DNA from: Callorhinus ursinus
Taxonomy: Eukaryota; Chordata; Mammalia; Carnivora; Otariidae
Direction of reading: 5' to 3'
Assembly: GCF_003265705.1 (NCBI RefSeq)
Contig: NW_020312902.1
Coordinates: 11,404,419 to 11,468,418, forward strand
Length of the DNA stretch: 64,000 nt
The notes under the pieces were generated by a model, which was not told the origin of the DNA, did no database searches, and saw nothing but the letters and a program-made list of their open reading frames with translations. Both the position numbers and the translations under genes were made by a program. Of the stretch, positions 11,521 to 23,799 are shown piece after piece. Position 1 is the stretch's first letter. Each line of letters opens with the position of its first letter.

Positions 11521-11714
11521 TCACTGTATCACCACCACCCATCACAATAAAGATACTGAAGTTAAAAAAAATATTTAAGTTGTTTGTTCACTTTTCCACT
11601 TGTATCTCACCTGTTGTGAAGGTTTCCACTTCCTGTTTCCTCTCTCTGCACCATATTCCATATCCATATCCTTCTGGAACCATTTGTGAGGCATTTCAAA
11701 ATAAATATCACCTA

Positions 11715-11892
11715 AATGAGAGGTCTTCAACACTTGAGGGATATCAAAGTCACCTAGGGAGCTTTTAAAAATTTTGATAGCTGGGTCCCACTCCTGACCA
11801 ATTAAGTTGGAATCTGGGGTAGGTCCCAGGTATTGACATTTTTATTCCCTTAAGGGCTTCGAAGTGCAACAAGGATTGGGAACTACTGATTT
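11715..11892 (+). mobile_element. MER5A-like hAT-Charlie MITE relic
   Basis: 'AAAGTCACCTAGGGAGCTTTTAAAAATTTTGATAG', a central 'CCCACTCCTGACCAATTAAGTTGGAATCTGGGG' and a closing 'GGAACTACTGA' reproduce the order of MER5A, a non-autonomous DNA transposon. Its 8-bp duplication is not resolvable. Confidence 0.75.
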
Positions 11893-12155
11893 GAATGGTG
11901 ATTGCGCACCATAGGGACTCTGTATAGAAATGCTCTTTGCCAAACAGGTGTGTGCATTTCATAAATATAGACAAGTTATGTGCAGCAGGAGGTGAACTTG
12001 TGTGATTGAAGGGACTTACAAACTCCTACAAGTGATGGTAAGACACCAAAATCTTTATGAGACACCAGGATTTCTGCTTAGTTTCATTTTTAATGAAACC
12101 TGTTCAACTTTTGAATCATTTGGTTTGCCTCTTCTTTTGCCCCAGGCAGATTTTT

Positions 12156-12362
12156 TTTTTAAAGATTATTTATTTATTTTGAGAGAGTGAGAATGAGAGA
12201 GAGAGAGAGAGAGTACATGAGAAGGGGGAGGGTTGGAGGGAGAGGCAGGCTCCCCGCCGAGCAGGGAGCCCGATGCGGGACTCGATCCCGGGACCCCAGG
12301 ATCATGACCTGAGCCGAAGGCAGTTGCTTAACCAACTGAGCCACCCAGGCGCGCCCCCCTCC
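12156..12362 (-). mobile_element. Can-SINE, minus strand
   Basis: Poly-T/AAAGATTATTTATTTATTTTGAGAG at the left, 'CTCGATCCCGGGACCCCAGG' in the body and GAGCCACCCAGGCGCG at the right. An 11-bp duplication ggcagattttt sits at 12145-12155 and 12363-12373. Confidence 0.95.
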
Positions 12363-12373
12363 GGCAGATTTTT

Positions 12374-13837
12374 GCAAGCATTTTCAGTGAGCTTTGTAGG
12401 AGGACTATCCATGTGTGCGTTTCAAATATTGTAGTTCTTCAAAGTTGCAAGTCAACCTTCTTTTCCAGTTGGAGTCACTTGACTAAAAGTGTTTTTTCTG
12501 ATTCAGAAAGAAAATACACAAATGGTGAAGTATAAATATTCATATCTGGCTCACTCTGCATTTCATATTCAACTACTTACTTAACCTTTGCCTGTCCAAC
12601 TTCATTTACCTGTGACAAAATGTGATCTGCAGGGTTTTTTTTTTTTTAGAAGTAAAAATTTTTAAAGACTTTCAGTAATGGCAAAAAGCCTGCTAAAAGC
12701 TGTTCTTATTTTAATATAATAAATCATAAATGTGTAAAGTGGATTTCCCTGGAAGTATGCATTTTAAAATTTAAGTGGGGGGGTACATATTTGAAGAGAC
12801 TAATGCATCACTACTCTGCTAGTGGAAATCACAAAGAATTTAAGTAGGAGAATTTGGCTTAGGACAGGGTTTCTTAAGCGTTTGAGTGAATGATTGAGTG
12901 GCTTTAAGTGAGAAAAAGCAATGGGATTTGCCTGTAGGCTTTTAATGTACACATAGAAAATGTACTTCCAGGTTAGATGTGCCTTTGCCTCAAGATTTCA
13001 CCACACGTAGAAAGTAGTTGATTCCTGCTTTGTACTGATTATGTCCTTAAAGTAAAGTGAGCCATATGGCTTGCAGTAAAAATGCTGAGAAGGGAGAGGG
13101 GAGAGTTCCTTTGTGATGAGTTTCTTATAGAGTTCAATGGGGGAAAAAATCATTTTCTGCAAATATGGATTTCAGGCCTTTTCCTATCACTGATGTTCTA
13201 AAAAGGGACTGTTCTACTAGAATATGATCCACAAAATTTGATGAAAAAAAATTCCCATTGTAGGACAGAAGAAATGAAATAATTCATGGGGACAAGGGAA
13301 GACAAATAAATCCATGGGAGACTAGGAGCAGATTTAGGATTTCTGTAATATTGTTGCTTTAAAAAGTGCTTCTGTGATTGCAGAGGCTGGAATTCAGTGT
13401 ATGTCTTCACATTATTGCTTAAGGAGTTGATGTCTACTTATCTATCTACCTATCTGTATCTCTATATGTATGTATACCTGCCAGTACCTGGTGCTCAGTA
13501 AATGATATTTGAATCCGAAGATTCGGAGAAGTAAGGTGAAAGTTGTCCTGGAGGGTTACAGTTTACATCTGTTGTTCTGGGTAATTATTCATGGTGCCCT
13601 TTTCCAAAAACATCCTGAGTAATTGCTCATTTATATGGTCACTTTCCTTAGAAGCAGTAAGTCCAACCTCGTGGATTTGATTAACTGAGATGTAACTGGA
13701 CAGATCTTGAAATCTGAAAATGATGCTTGATTTGGACTAAAATGTCATCCTCATGTCTGAGGTTGTCCATGGATTCCCAGCTGCTGAGAAGTGATAAATG
13801 AATCTGTCCTGTAACCAGCAGGTATCTGCAGGGGTGG
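12374..13837. other. Unique AT-rich non-coding tract
   Basis: No gene or repeat family is recognised. A degenerate tetranucleotide stretch (tatc/tatg words) lies at 13,434-13,480. Confidence 0.45.
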
Positions 13838-14060
13838 GTCAGGACCAGAGGTATTTAACAGCTCCATTAATGACCTGGAAGAGCTGTGATAAGCAGCTTG
13901 CTAATGAAACCTGCAGATGATGCTAAATTTGTAGGTGTTGGAAGCAACAATTGAAGCATGAATAAAAAAGGATCCAAGCCAGGCAGGGGCCAGAACATAA
14001 AAATCCATTTAGGGTGACTTTGTAAAGCAGTTTTATGGAATATCAGTAATCCATAAGACC
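13838..14060 (+). mobile_element. CR1/L3-type LINE fossil, reverse transcriptase region
   Basis: Translating 13,866-13,883 gives INDLEE, and 13,913-13,930 gives ADDAKF in a frame shifted by two. These correspond in order and spacing to the 'I-N-D-L-x-x' and '(F)-A-D-D-x-K' boxes of CR1-clade reverse transcriptases. Stops and the frame shift show it is long dead. The boundaries are uncertain. Confidence 0.5.
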
Positions 14061-14599
14061 AAAGTGAGGCATAGCACAGAAGTGACTTACGTCATTGAAA
14101 AGTCTGTGGCCACAATTCCCTTTGTCTCTAAGTCAGAGAGAGAATACTGGCAAGACATAGGATTAGTGTCAAATAACGGGATCCAAATCCAGCCCTTTCA
14201 TGGATTAGCAAGGTTTGAGTGACTTTCTGCGTCTCTGGGATTCTCAGTTCCTTTTGTAAATGTTAAAATAATTACGTATCTGAAAATGTTTGGTACACCC
14301 ATGTAGCTCATTATGGATTGGTTGAATCAAATTTTAAGAGCAGCATCATAACACCAAAAATTGTTCTTTCTTCTGTATCAAGAGTCCACGAGTCTCCAGT
14401 AAATATATAGATGGGCTTCAAAGCTCTGAGATAATATACCAAATATTTGGTGTGTGCCTATGAGCGTGGCCGGGTGTTTTCCTGGAGAAAGTGTCTATAG
14501 CTTTCATCCTGTATTCGATGGTGCTGACATCTAGAAACACATTAGAGCCTCAGCACTGGACTGTGAGCTTCTTGTAATTTCCTTTTCAGTGCTCTGGCC

Positions 14600-14965
14600 A
14601 CACGTTGCACTTTCTCTACCTTCATCATGCCAGAATGGCTTGCAGCTCCGGCCTCGGGCAATTGCTGTTACTTCTGCCATCCCCTAGATGTTTTAGTGGA
14701 GGAAAAAATGCCAGCTCCTTGGAAAGGTCTAAAGTTCTACCCCATCCATCTTCAGGTACTATCACTGTGCCTTGTTTTGTTATCCTCAAAACACAAGACC
14801 AGCCCATAGTGTGAGAACTTCTTGTTTATTATTTCATTCACTTGTGTGTTGCCAGCCATTAAACGACAAGCTCCTTGAGAACAGTGTCCTCGATTTTCTC
14901 ACTCACTGCCACATGCCTAATACCTAAAACTGACCCATGATAGGTGCTCAGTGGCTATTTGTGGC
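14600..14965 (+). mobile_element. LINE-2 3' relic, plus strand
   Basis: It ends with 'GACAAGCTCCTTGAGAACAGTGTCC', 'GCCTAATACCTAAAACTGACCCATGATAGGTGCTCAGTGGCTATTTG', the characteristic LINE-2 3' terminus. Two overlapping 60-70 codon frames in it are spurious. Confidence 0.65.
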
Positions 14966-15084
14966 AGGGAGAAATGAAAACACCTACCTTACTTCACATG
15001 GGACCTGGCACGGAGTATATATTAAATGATTTAATGACTACAAGATGGAAAGGATATGTGAATGAATAAATACAACTCACTGAG

Positions 15085-15281
15085 GGCTGCCTGGGCGGCT
15101 CAGTTGGTTAAGTGCCTGACTTCGGCTCAGGTCTCATGACCTGGGAGGGATCCAGGGTCCTGGATCCAGTCCTGTGTCAGGCTCCCCGCTCAGCAGGGAG
15201 TCCGCTTGATCCCTCTGCTCTGCTCATGCTCTCTCTCTCTCTCTCTCTCTCTCAAATAAATAAAATCTTAAAAAAAGGTAC
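15085..15281 (+). mobile_element. Can-SINE, plus strand
   Basis: Head GCTGCCTGGGCGGCTCAG, B-box region with a short internal duplication ('CAGGTCTCATGACCTGGGAGGGATCCAGGGTCCTGGATCC'), a (CT)n run and an AAATAAATAAAATCTT tail. Target duplication ctcactgag at 15076-15084 and 15284-15292. Confidence 0.94.
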
Positions 15282-15292
15282 TACTCACTGAG

Positions 15293-17500
15293 ATCATAAA
15301 AATGTGGAGGGAAGGATGACATCTGAGCAACGGCAAAATTCACGCCACTGTTCTTTGGCACAATAGAGAGTTTTGCTCTCTAGCCTTCAAAACCTTTTAT
15401 ATTATCTAGTCCTTAAGTAGATTTGGGTGGTGCTTTTGATTCTAAAAAGAAGATTCCCAGGCACATTTCCTCTATTGCAAGAATGGACTGAACTATCCAC
15501 CGATCCATTTCTTGGGTATACACAGGAACTGTGGTTCAACTGCTGACAAGATGAACTCTTGACATATTGAAGTTCTATCCAGAATTCAGTTTTGAGGAGA
15601 GGTTCCAATAAAAGTATCTGTGCCTCCTTTTATTCAGCAGGACTAGAAGATTCCAGTAATAAAGTGTAAATGGAATGGCATTTTTGTCACTGGGGTTTCT
15701 GTTGAACTGCTCTGCAATCAAAATACATCCTTCAGAATCAGAAAGCAATGCCTTAGATTCTTCCCCTCACAGAATCAACCTCTTCTGATTGTGGAAATGG
15801 AATTTGCCTTATGGCTGAAGCCTATACTCCTGTTCTTATTTGATTGATTCATATCTCACATTGGATTTACTCTGTCAAGTGTTTAAAAGTGACCATTTTC
15901 TCTGAAAGCCTGTCAACCCTGGATAGCAAGCTGCAGAATAAAAGAAAATATATGACCCTCATATGTAAGCATTGGCTATTGAGCCAAATCTACCAATATC
16001 TAAGATTCAGAAAGGTTAATTAACAAATATATTTGTTTTGACCTAATCTCTCCCTTAGGCTAGTTTTTTTTTTTAAACTTAAGGATTCTGGTTGCTGAGA
16101 CCTCTTCCTACAGGAGCATGTGTTAATAGGCCAGGTTTCTTGAAACTCTTGGGATATATGTGTGTACTTTGTGGAACAACAAACCCAATTTCTTATACTA
16201 ATATCCCTTATTAAATGGGCTTGAAGCCAAAATCCTAAACTGAGGCAGATTGCATTTGTTTACTGATTATCCTCTCTTCATATAAACCATGAACCAGAAC
16301 TGGAACTTCAGCAATATCTTATATGTGCCAGAAGTACTGGAAAAATCTTTTTCCTAAAAATCCAAATTCATTTCTAGACTTGTAATTTTTACTGCATAAT
16401 TAACAATAATGTCTGACACTGTCATTCTCTTGACAGAATCTAACTTGGAGCATCTGGTATTATTTAGCCAAGAGCCTAGTTCTATCCTCCCAGTACAAAA
16501 GAGCTCTGATTAATTAATCATTGCTCAACCTGAATAATACATTAAAGATAAACTTCAATGCTTAGTAAAAAAACAAAGGGGAAAGTTTTCTTATGTTCTA
16601 GATGATGGGGTTTCCTATGAATAGAAATGTAAAAATGAGTATGGTTTAGCATTTACTCACCACAGGTTTTAAGCCAGAAATGAAATAGGCAAATGTCTTC
16701 TTAGATGGCTAGTTGTAGGTTCAACCAGCTGAGCTTACCACCTGCCCTAGGGTGTTTGTTCCCGTCTACCCCCCCCACCAGGCATGCTGCCTTACCTGTG
16801 ATGCCTCTGTCTCACACCTAATATGTCGTTGTCGATGAGCCAAGAAGGACTCAAGGAGAGGGCAGTTCATTGGGAGGCTAGATTGTGAATTCTGTGTGAA
16901 CTTTCTCTGTTTCATTCTCTGTTGGGTCCATAGTGCCCAATGGAGTCCCAACCAGCTGTGCCAACTAGTCGTGTCTAGGTTCCCAACCTATTAGTGCCCT
17001 CCTCTGATCAAGGACTAGAAGTTGGTGCAGTTTATCATCCCGTCTGTTTTTCTCTGTGTGAATGTGGCTCTCTAACCCACAGGTTCCGTATCTACAGGTT
17101 TCTAAAATGCTTAAAGCGTGTGATCTTCATTGGGCTGAATAAGATTATAACGTGTTTATGATTGGTGTTGCTTTTTTGCCTATTTTAAGAGTCTTTAATA
17201 TGAGTTTTTCAAACACAGAGTCTCTGTTACTGTTATTAAATGTGGCCTTGTGTGGCTTTGTCAGAATACCTCCTCCATAAAACCTGTCCTTCTGTTTGCT
17301 CATTATGTCCCTTCGATGGCTTTTCATTTAGACCTAACACAGATGACTTTTCTACCAATCCAAAAGATTCTCTCACCTACATTCTGAATGGGTGTGAAAA
17401 GTTGCACTTCACTAAACTTACGTAGAGCGTATAGCTCAATTCCAAAGGTCATGAGATATTTTTCCATCTTCACATACCCCATGCAGTACTTATTTCTGAG
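15293..17500. other. Unique AT-rich non-coding tract
   Basis: About 2.2 kb without identifiable repeats or exons. A C-run (16,770-16,777) and short T-runs are the only low-complexity features. Confidence 0.45.
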
Positions 17501-17514
17501 TGCTTATCAGTTAT

Positions 17515-18150
17515 CAGTTCATTCAAAAAACATTTACTTTGCAAATAGTATACCCCAGGCAAGGTCCTAGGCACTGGAGATAGAACAGTGAACAAAACAA
17601 CAGGCTCCTGCTTTCATGGAGTTTACACCTCATTGAAAGATAGCAAATAAATGCAAGGCGTACTATTTTAAATGGTGTTAAGTGCTACGAAAAAAAGTAA
17701 GGTAGAAAAAGTGAAAAGACAGTGAGATGGTAGGCTAACTTGTGTTGTAACTGAGGAGCTTCTTGGGCATGACTGAGCACCAGTTAGATGCAGCGCTTTA
17801 TACTAATAGCTCATTCCTTATAACGCGCTTTCAGTGTAATGATGGAGATAAGGAATCATAAAAATAGTTAAAACAATATTGAATATAAGCAAGCCAATAA
17901 GAGAGGTACACTGTATTGTACCCCTCTTATTGGGCTCTGAAAAAGAGAAAAGACCCAGAACAGGGGTGTAGAAGGTGGGACTCCATTCACAGGGAACAAC
18001 ATGAGCAAGGACATGACATTGGAAAAGGGTTGGCAATGCACTGAAGTAATGAATGACCCATTTTGGCTAGAGTGCAGTGAAAGAGAGAGAAGTGTCAAGT
18101 TTCCTTGCTGCCGAATTTTGAAGGGCTTGGTATGCCAAAATGAGAGATCT
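17515..18150 (-). mobile_element. LINE-2 relic, minus strand
   Basis: 'CATTCAAAAAACATTTACTTTGC...CCTAGGCACTGGAGATAGAACAGTGAACAAAACAACAGGCTCCTGC' is the reverse complement of the LINE-2 3' end. 'GAAGGGCTTGGTATGCCAAAATGAG' further right fits an upstream LINE-2 segment in the same orientation. Several parts in between are too diverged to assign. Confidence 0.5.
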
Positions 18151-18169
18151 GAATAGAAGAGCAACTTTA

Positions 18170-19570
18170 AAATATATATATTTAAAACATTTTTTTCTGG
18201 TTATCAAAATAACACATTTTTATGATGTAAAATGCAGGCAGTTCTTAATAATGAAGTTTCAGACAGAAAGGCAACTTGATCAGAGCTATGGTAACACAGT
18301 AATAAACTGTCAGTAGTATATAGACAAGCTTAGAGTAGAAGAGTTGCAAAATATCATTTAAGTTTATTGACGTCACCTGCAATAGTTTTGATTTTTGATT
18401 TTTAATTACTTGTTCTCCTGACATCTGGGTTCTATCTAAAATAAAATTGAATGCCAGATGGGCCTTTTCCAGAAACCTTATGAAATTCAAATATGCAGCC
18501 ACCATCGTGGTTTACGGACTGTTTGACAGATACCAGGCCACCTTTGCTGAATACTTTTTCTTGTACTTTCTACTCTAAATGGTTGTCCAAAGTGTCGTCA
18601 GGCCTCAAGGGAGACTGAACCTAATTAAAGATTGTATTTTTTTCTGGAAGGATTTTAAATCCCAACAATTAATACAGGAATTTAGAAAGGCAAATGATTC
18701 TTTCCCTGGAATCAAAGCCATCCTGCTTTTTGGATTTGTTGTTTCCTGTTGGAATAATAACTGTGTCTCCTTTCATACCCCCTGGCGCATGTAAGATGTC
18801 TGTCAGTGCCCGATGTAAAGACTTCTTCATCCTGTTGCATTTTCTCACCCTCTCTGGGCTGCGTATGGACTTTTATGGGCTCTAGTCACTTTGCCTGTGG
18901 AGCCTGTTTCTCTCTAAAAATATATTAAAATTATATTTTATGACTGAATTGGTATAAAGACAAACATGTTATTTATTTAAACATTTGAGCTAAAATCTAT
19001 TTTTTTCTTCTGATTTCAAAATAAATTAAAACCTTGCCCTGGCAATCTAAAACTAATATGAGCCTTAGGAACTCTGTGTACTGTGCCTTTTGGGTTGGTT
19101 TGTACTTATTCCTTTCTGTGGAGAATTGATGATAAGCCGAATTGAAAACCCGTATGCATGGCTGGGTCCAGGGTTGTTCATGCCCCATAAGACTACAAAT
19201 ATGGACTTCAAGTCAGATATTGCATACTTTGAAAATACCTTCCGTTCTCCAGTAGGAGCATGGGGAAAGGTCAGATGCATTTTACTGACCTTTTCATTCT
19301 GGTCAGTAATGGCAGGTGTAATCTCTTATTTGCAGTGAATTTGGGAAAAATAAAACACTTGCATAAGAACAACCAGCTTCCAGGATACTTACATGAGAAC
19401 TACCAGGAGCAGTTAACTAGGCCCCTTTTAATGGACTTTCAGCTGCTTAGGCCCTGTTTAGTGGAATCAGGTATTTTGGATCAGAGTCATAGTGTGTGAG
19501 GCATAGAAATCTCATGCACACATGAGCTTGTAGTCACTGTCCTAACAAAAATCTATTTGTGTTCCTTCCT
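18170..19570. other. Unique AT-rich non-coding tract
   Basis: No named repeat. Short overlapping frames near 19,000-19,500 lie on both strands and look like chance. Confidence 0.4.
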
Positions 19571-19574
19571 TCTA

Positions 19575-19925
19575 GTAGTTCTCCATTATAAGATAAAGCC
19601 TAACTCTTAATCTGCACTGACTGTCCTTCATACTATGGTCTGACAGCTCTCAAAGCCTGGCAGCTCATTCTCCAGCCATGCTGAAGTACCTGAAGTTGCT
19701 CAAATGCTCAGCCTTCTCTTTGGGCTAAAATCCCCTTCTTTCAGAGTCCTGAGCTTGTGTTGACCCCTTTGTGTAAAAGCCTTTCCTTTCTTTGTGCCCT
19801 GTCCGCATATCTGCTATACCATTGATGACACATTATTGCATTTGTTTAGTTGTGACTTTACCCATAGGAGTAGAATGTTTGTTTCTTTAGAGTAGGACCT
19901 ATTATTGCTTTACAAATTGCAATGC
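19575..19925 (+). mobile_element. LINE-2 3' relic, plus strand
   Basis: 'CTCCATTATAAGATAAAGCCTAACTC', 'CATACTATGGTCTGACAGC', 'CTCAAATGCTCAGCCTTCTCT' and 'AGTAGAATGTTTGTTTCTTTAGAGTAGGACC' follow the order of LINE-2 3' sequence (packaged landmarks: stock phrases of about 25 bases each, all diverged). Confidence 0.6.
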
Positions 19926-19947
19926 ATGTTTCTTAAAAGTAGAGTAG

Positions 19948-20134
19948 GGGGCGCCTGGGTGGCTCAGTCATTAAGCGTCTGCCTTCGGCTCAGGTCATGA
20001 TCCCAGGGTCCTGGGATGGAGCCCCGCATCGGGCTCCCCGCTCCGCGGGAAGCCTGCTTCTCCCTCTCCCACTCCTCCTGCTTGTGTTCCCTCTCTCGCT
20101 GTCTCTCTCTCTCTGTCAAATAAATAAATTTAAA
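19948..20134 (+). mobile_element. Can-SINE, plus strand
   Basis: Head GGGCGCCTGGGTGGCTCAG, body 'GATCCCAGGGTCCTGGGATGG' and an AAATAAATAAATTT tail. Duplication aaaagtag(a/g)gtag at about 19936-19947 and 20135-20147. Confidence 0.95.
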
Positions 20135-20171
20135 AAAAGTAGGGTAGATTTCTTATTTATGTTTGTTTGCT

Positions 20172-20201
20172 CTGTGTGTGTGTGTATGTGTGTGTGTGTG
20201 A
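20172..20201. repeat. (TG)n microsatellite, interrupted
   Basis: A dinucleotide run broken once by 'tatg'. Confidence 0.85.
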
Positions 20202-20279
20202 TTTGTTTATTTATTTAAATCCTAAGACTAAACACAGAATCTAACTAATGTTAGGCAGGCAGATAGGATATCTTGATTT

Positions 20280-20342
20280 CTTTCCTTCCTTCCTTTTTTA
20301 CCTCCTTCCTTCTCCTTCCTCCTCCTCCTTTTTTTTTTTTTA
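20280..20342. repeat. Polypyrimidine tract (CCTT/CTC)n ending in poly-T
   Basis: Pure C/T apart from a few bases, with a terminal run of 12-13 T. Confidence 0.85.
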
Positions 20343-20724
20343 ATGAGGAAATAGCCAGGCATGTATTGGGTTAGATAAGATTGAGATTAGGAAACAAGTT
20401 GAAAATCACCAGAAAAATATTGAAAGCCAACAGTTAAAAATAAAGGATCATCTGACTTCATTATAAGACTTCATTATGAACAGTTCTCCACCTAGGTTTT
20501 TGTTTTTGTTTTGTTTTTCTCTAGCAAGAGAGAGAAGAGAAAAACTAGCAAAGAACCAACACTGTGTGATCTGTTGTTAGAGTGAGCAAAGGTGGGGAAG
20601 CTAATGTGGCATAATTGGGAGAATATAAAAAGGGACAAGTATGTACTCCCTACTTTTGTGGAACTTAAATTTAAATGCAAACATTATCAAAGCCCAGAGA
20701 CAGAAACTAGCAGGGCTTTTGGAG

Positions 20725-21000
20725 AGATAGTTCAGTTCAATTCATTGAATATTTATTGAACCAAAGACACACAGATCATGGAACTTTTTTACTCTAGTAG
20801 ATGGAAAGACATTAAACATCAAATCCTACAGTGAAAAATATAATTGTCATTTCTTGTAAGCATCACAGGTAGTTTCTTGTGGATGGGCAGGGGCAGAAGG
20901 GGGCTCGGTGTGAAACATGAGGCTGGAGGGATAAAATAGGGCCAGATCTTGGCCGTGAAGAGTGTGGCCTGAAGGCAGTGATAACTTAGAACATTTTCAG
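20725..21000 (-). mobile_element. LINE-2-like relic, minus strand
   Basis: 'TTCAATTCATTGAATATTTATTGAACC' at the left and 'AAATAGGGCCAGATCTTGGCCGTGAAGAG' at the right fit reverse-complement LINE-2 sequence, with weak similarity in between. Confidence 0.4.
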
Positions 21001-21225
21001 GCAATGGAGAAAATATTTACTTTGGAAGTTTTGGGGCCATGGAAGAAGGGAAGAAGACCACCACAAGGAGTGCTAAGAAACACTCCTTACCTTATTAAAG
21101 GTAGAATGATTTGATTGCTTTTTGTGTTTGGAGAGCTGTTCTTCCTATAACCTCAATACAGCTATTTCCTATTTCCCTTATGTCTTCGTGGAAGGAGCAC
21201 CATTTTGATACAGGCTGGCTGAGTC

Positions 21226-21555
21226 TGAAGACCCAGAGGGGATCCCACAGGACTAACCAGGAGGGTCCTTGGTGTCAAGCAGGATAGAAATCAAACACAA
21301 GCTGAGAGGAAGTGGGAATAGTTTATTGAAGACAGAGAGTACAGACACAAACAAGAGTGTCTGGGATACAGAAAGGAGAGTGTGTCTCTGTCTTAGCCCC
21401 AGGGGGCTGTAGTTTTTATTGAGGATTGTTGTCCAGCACATGTCTTCTCATGCAGCCAGGAACAAGAATGAGTGTTTAGGTTCCTCCATTAAGTCACTTT
21501 TACCCTGGAGCCAGGGGTCTTGGTGAGTCAGTAGTCTCGGAAAACATTCATGACA
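21226..21555 (-). mobile_element. Possible endogenous retroviral LTR, minus strand
   Basis: Read on the minus strand, the segment starts TGTCATGAATG, has a TATA-like CAATAAAAACTACAGCCCC box, then CTTCAATAAACTATTCCC (polyadenylation signal) and a tail ending CCTCTGGGTCTTCA. This TG...TATA...AATAAA...CA layout is that of a short gammaretrovirus-like LTR. No target duplication is evident, so the ends may be wrong. No viral genes lie nearby. Confidence 0.45.
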
Positions 21556-21559
21556 AGCT

Positions 21560-22960
21560 TACCCGGTCACTCCTTAGATGTTATCTCCTATGCTGGAAGA
21601 CTCCAAAGAAATCATTAACTCCTTGCCATTTACAAGGAGGACATGCATTCCCTGTTCTACAAGGCCTGTGTAAGGTGGTGGTGTAGGTCCTAGCGAGAGC
21701 AGAAGCAGGAAAAGGAGGAAAAAAAAAAAATCCTTCACGGAGTCCCTTCAGTTTCCCTATCTCAGTTTCATCTGGCAAGGGAGAACATGAACCTTTCAAA
21801 TGCAAAGTCAACGTTGTAAGACATTTTCCAATATGAAACCTGCAGGTTGAATAAAAACTGTGACAGAAAGGATCTATGACACTACCCAAAATAAGTCCTC
21901 CTCCTTCGGTATGTGCGAAAAGCGTCTTTTCCTTCTCCTTACATGCTTTCCAGATTTTGCCTGCACCAGATTTTAATAATTGAGAATCCACAGGTCCCAG
22001 TATTTCCCTGGAAAAATTTCCTATCAAATCGGATTATCTTGCAGATTTTTTTTCTTTTTCTCTTCACTTAATTTGATTCTTGATTTGGTGGGTGACAGAT
22101 GATGAAGAGGAATGAATTAGAAGCCTGGGGTCTTTGGGAAAATACTTGGGTAATCTAGCTCAAATATTTTAACACATTTATTTGGGAATGGCCGCAGCAT
22201 CTGCAACATGGAGCTCTTGCCTGCCACCATCACCTCCCCACTGGTACAGTGGAAGCCTGAGCTGAGTCAGAGGTTTCCCACATGCAGCATTGAGAGCAAC
22301 AACTCTCTCTTCCCTTGCCAAAGGCAGATATTCCTGATCTGTGGCAACACATTCACAGTCCTTGGATGGCCATGAAAAAGACTCACTACCAAGAAATTTG
22401 AGTTAGAACCAGAAAGAACACTTACTTGCCAGCCTGCTTCTTGATGATTTCCAAGGTTCTTTGTAAGTCTAGATGATGTGAGTCTCCTCGAGGTGTTTGT
22501 CCTAGAATTCAGTATGGGCCCCTTCCTGCCAGGTGAGAGCTCTTTGTTATTATTATTCCGATTCATAGTTCTTGTTTTTGTTGAGTTACTGGATAATTTT
22601 TCCCAGTACAATGCCCGAAATGATTACACCAGACTCTAAGACAGAGTGAAATCTATAGGTACAAGTTTGAAACCACAACAGATCTGTGGCCATCTGGTTT
22701 GTCAGCACCCTTTATTTAGTGTGGTTGTCCCATGCATAATTACAGAGGGGGTGTTTAAGAGTTTGCTCTACTTGAGGGTTGACGGGATTGTGAAGTTTTG
22801 GAAGCTATCATCTCTTTGCTTGAGATGGTGCATTTTAAGGTTAATGAATCTTTGTTATGGACTCATATTTGAAACCCAAACAAGGATTTTAATTTTAACA
22901 AGCTTTACAGTTTTCCAAAATGCCTTAAGAACTGTTCTTCTCTCTTTTATCAAAACCTGA
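21560..22960. other. Unique non-coding tract with a 148-codon minus-strand frame
   Basis: The frame 21,581-22,027 spans an A-run and has no recognisable domain. It is not called a gene. The rest contains no assignable repeat. Confidence 0.4.
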
Positions 22961-22964
22961 AAGG

Positions 22965-23110
22965 TACACAGGGAACATATTATTATTCCCATTTGTGATA
23001 AAGAAATCGAGGCATTGGAAGGTTAATTGGCTTGTCTGGGGAAACATAGATACGGACTCTGAAAGCACTGTTTGAAATGCAGTGCCCCAGCCCCGCTGGC
23101 TGAGGGTTCT
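22965..23110 (-). mobile_element. MIR-like relic
   Basis: 'ATTATTATTCCCATTTGTGATAAAGAAATCGAGGCATTGGAAGGTTAATTGGCTTGTC' reads as the reverse-complement MIR core. Confidence 0.55.
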
Positions 23111-23735
23111 GAGGTCTGTGATCTCTTTCCTCCTCACTTTTCACTGCATAGCTGGATTTACTGGGCTTTTATGTAAAATTCTATTTGAATGTAGGGCTAA
23201 AAATGTTTAAAAAACGATTGGTGTAAAGGAAGGAGAAATGAGCTGGAAGCCTGAGTGTTTTTCATTTGCAAGTGAAAAACACAAATGGAACCCCACTGAC
23301 TCCAGAGCAGAGGGGGTTACCACTCCTGTAACTACAGCCTTAAGCAGCAGCCCTATCTTCGGGGCCCCCTTGAAGCCTGGTGCTTTAGTCATCAGAAAGC
23401 TCCCTCCCCTGCTTTCCTCTGGACATTTCTCTAAGTATGTTTCATTCTTGGCCAGGATCTTCCAAGGTGGCCAAGATAGCCACCAGTCAAGAAATGCTTA
23501 AGCCACAGCAGAGGGAGAGACCCTCCCTCTCTCCCCGTGGCGTTAACCAGAGGTCTGTGGCTGCCTTTCGTTGCGTTAGACAGAGCCATGTACTCCTGGA
23601 TGAATTATCAGATAGGAATATATGTAGTAAAATATGCTGCATTTTAGTGGTTCCCCCCAAAATACAAGTTATGTCATACCACACATTTGTTCTGAACTTG
23701 CATTTTCCCTCCCACTTAGGAATACATTTCATAGA

Positions 23736-23739
<4 letters not shown>

Positions 23740-23773
<34 letters not shown>
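23740..23773. repeat. (GT)n microsatellite, about 17 units
   Basis: A perfect dinucleotide run. Confidence 0.97.
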
Positions 23774-23776
<3 letters not shown>

Positions 23777-23799
23777 ACATGTAGATCTATCTTATTCTT

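Noticed and set aside
11280..11768. 162-codon plus-strand frame, with a splice-donor-like CAG|GTAAGG at 11,305-11,313
   Set aside because: The sequence is a diverged LINE-2 relic plus flank, without domain similarity or a matching acceptor. A donor-like word is expected by chance in 64 kb.
21581..22027. 148-codon minus-strand frame
   Set aside because: It has no domain and a long poly-lysine/phenylalanine-coding A/T run in the middle, and no supporting exon signals.
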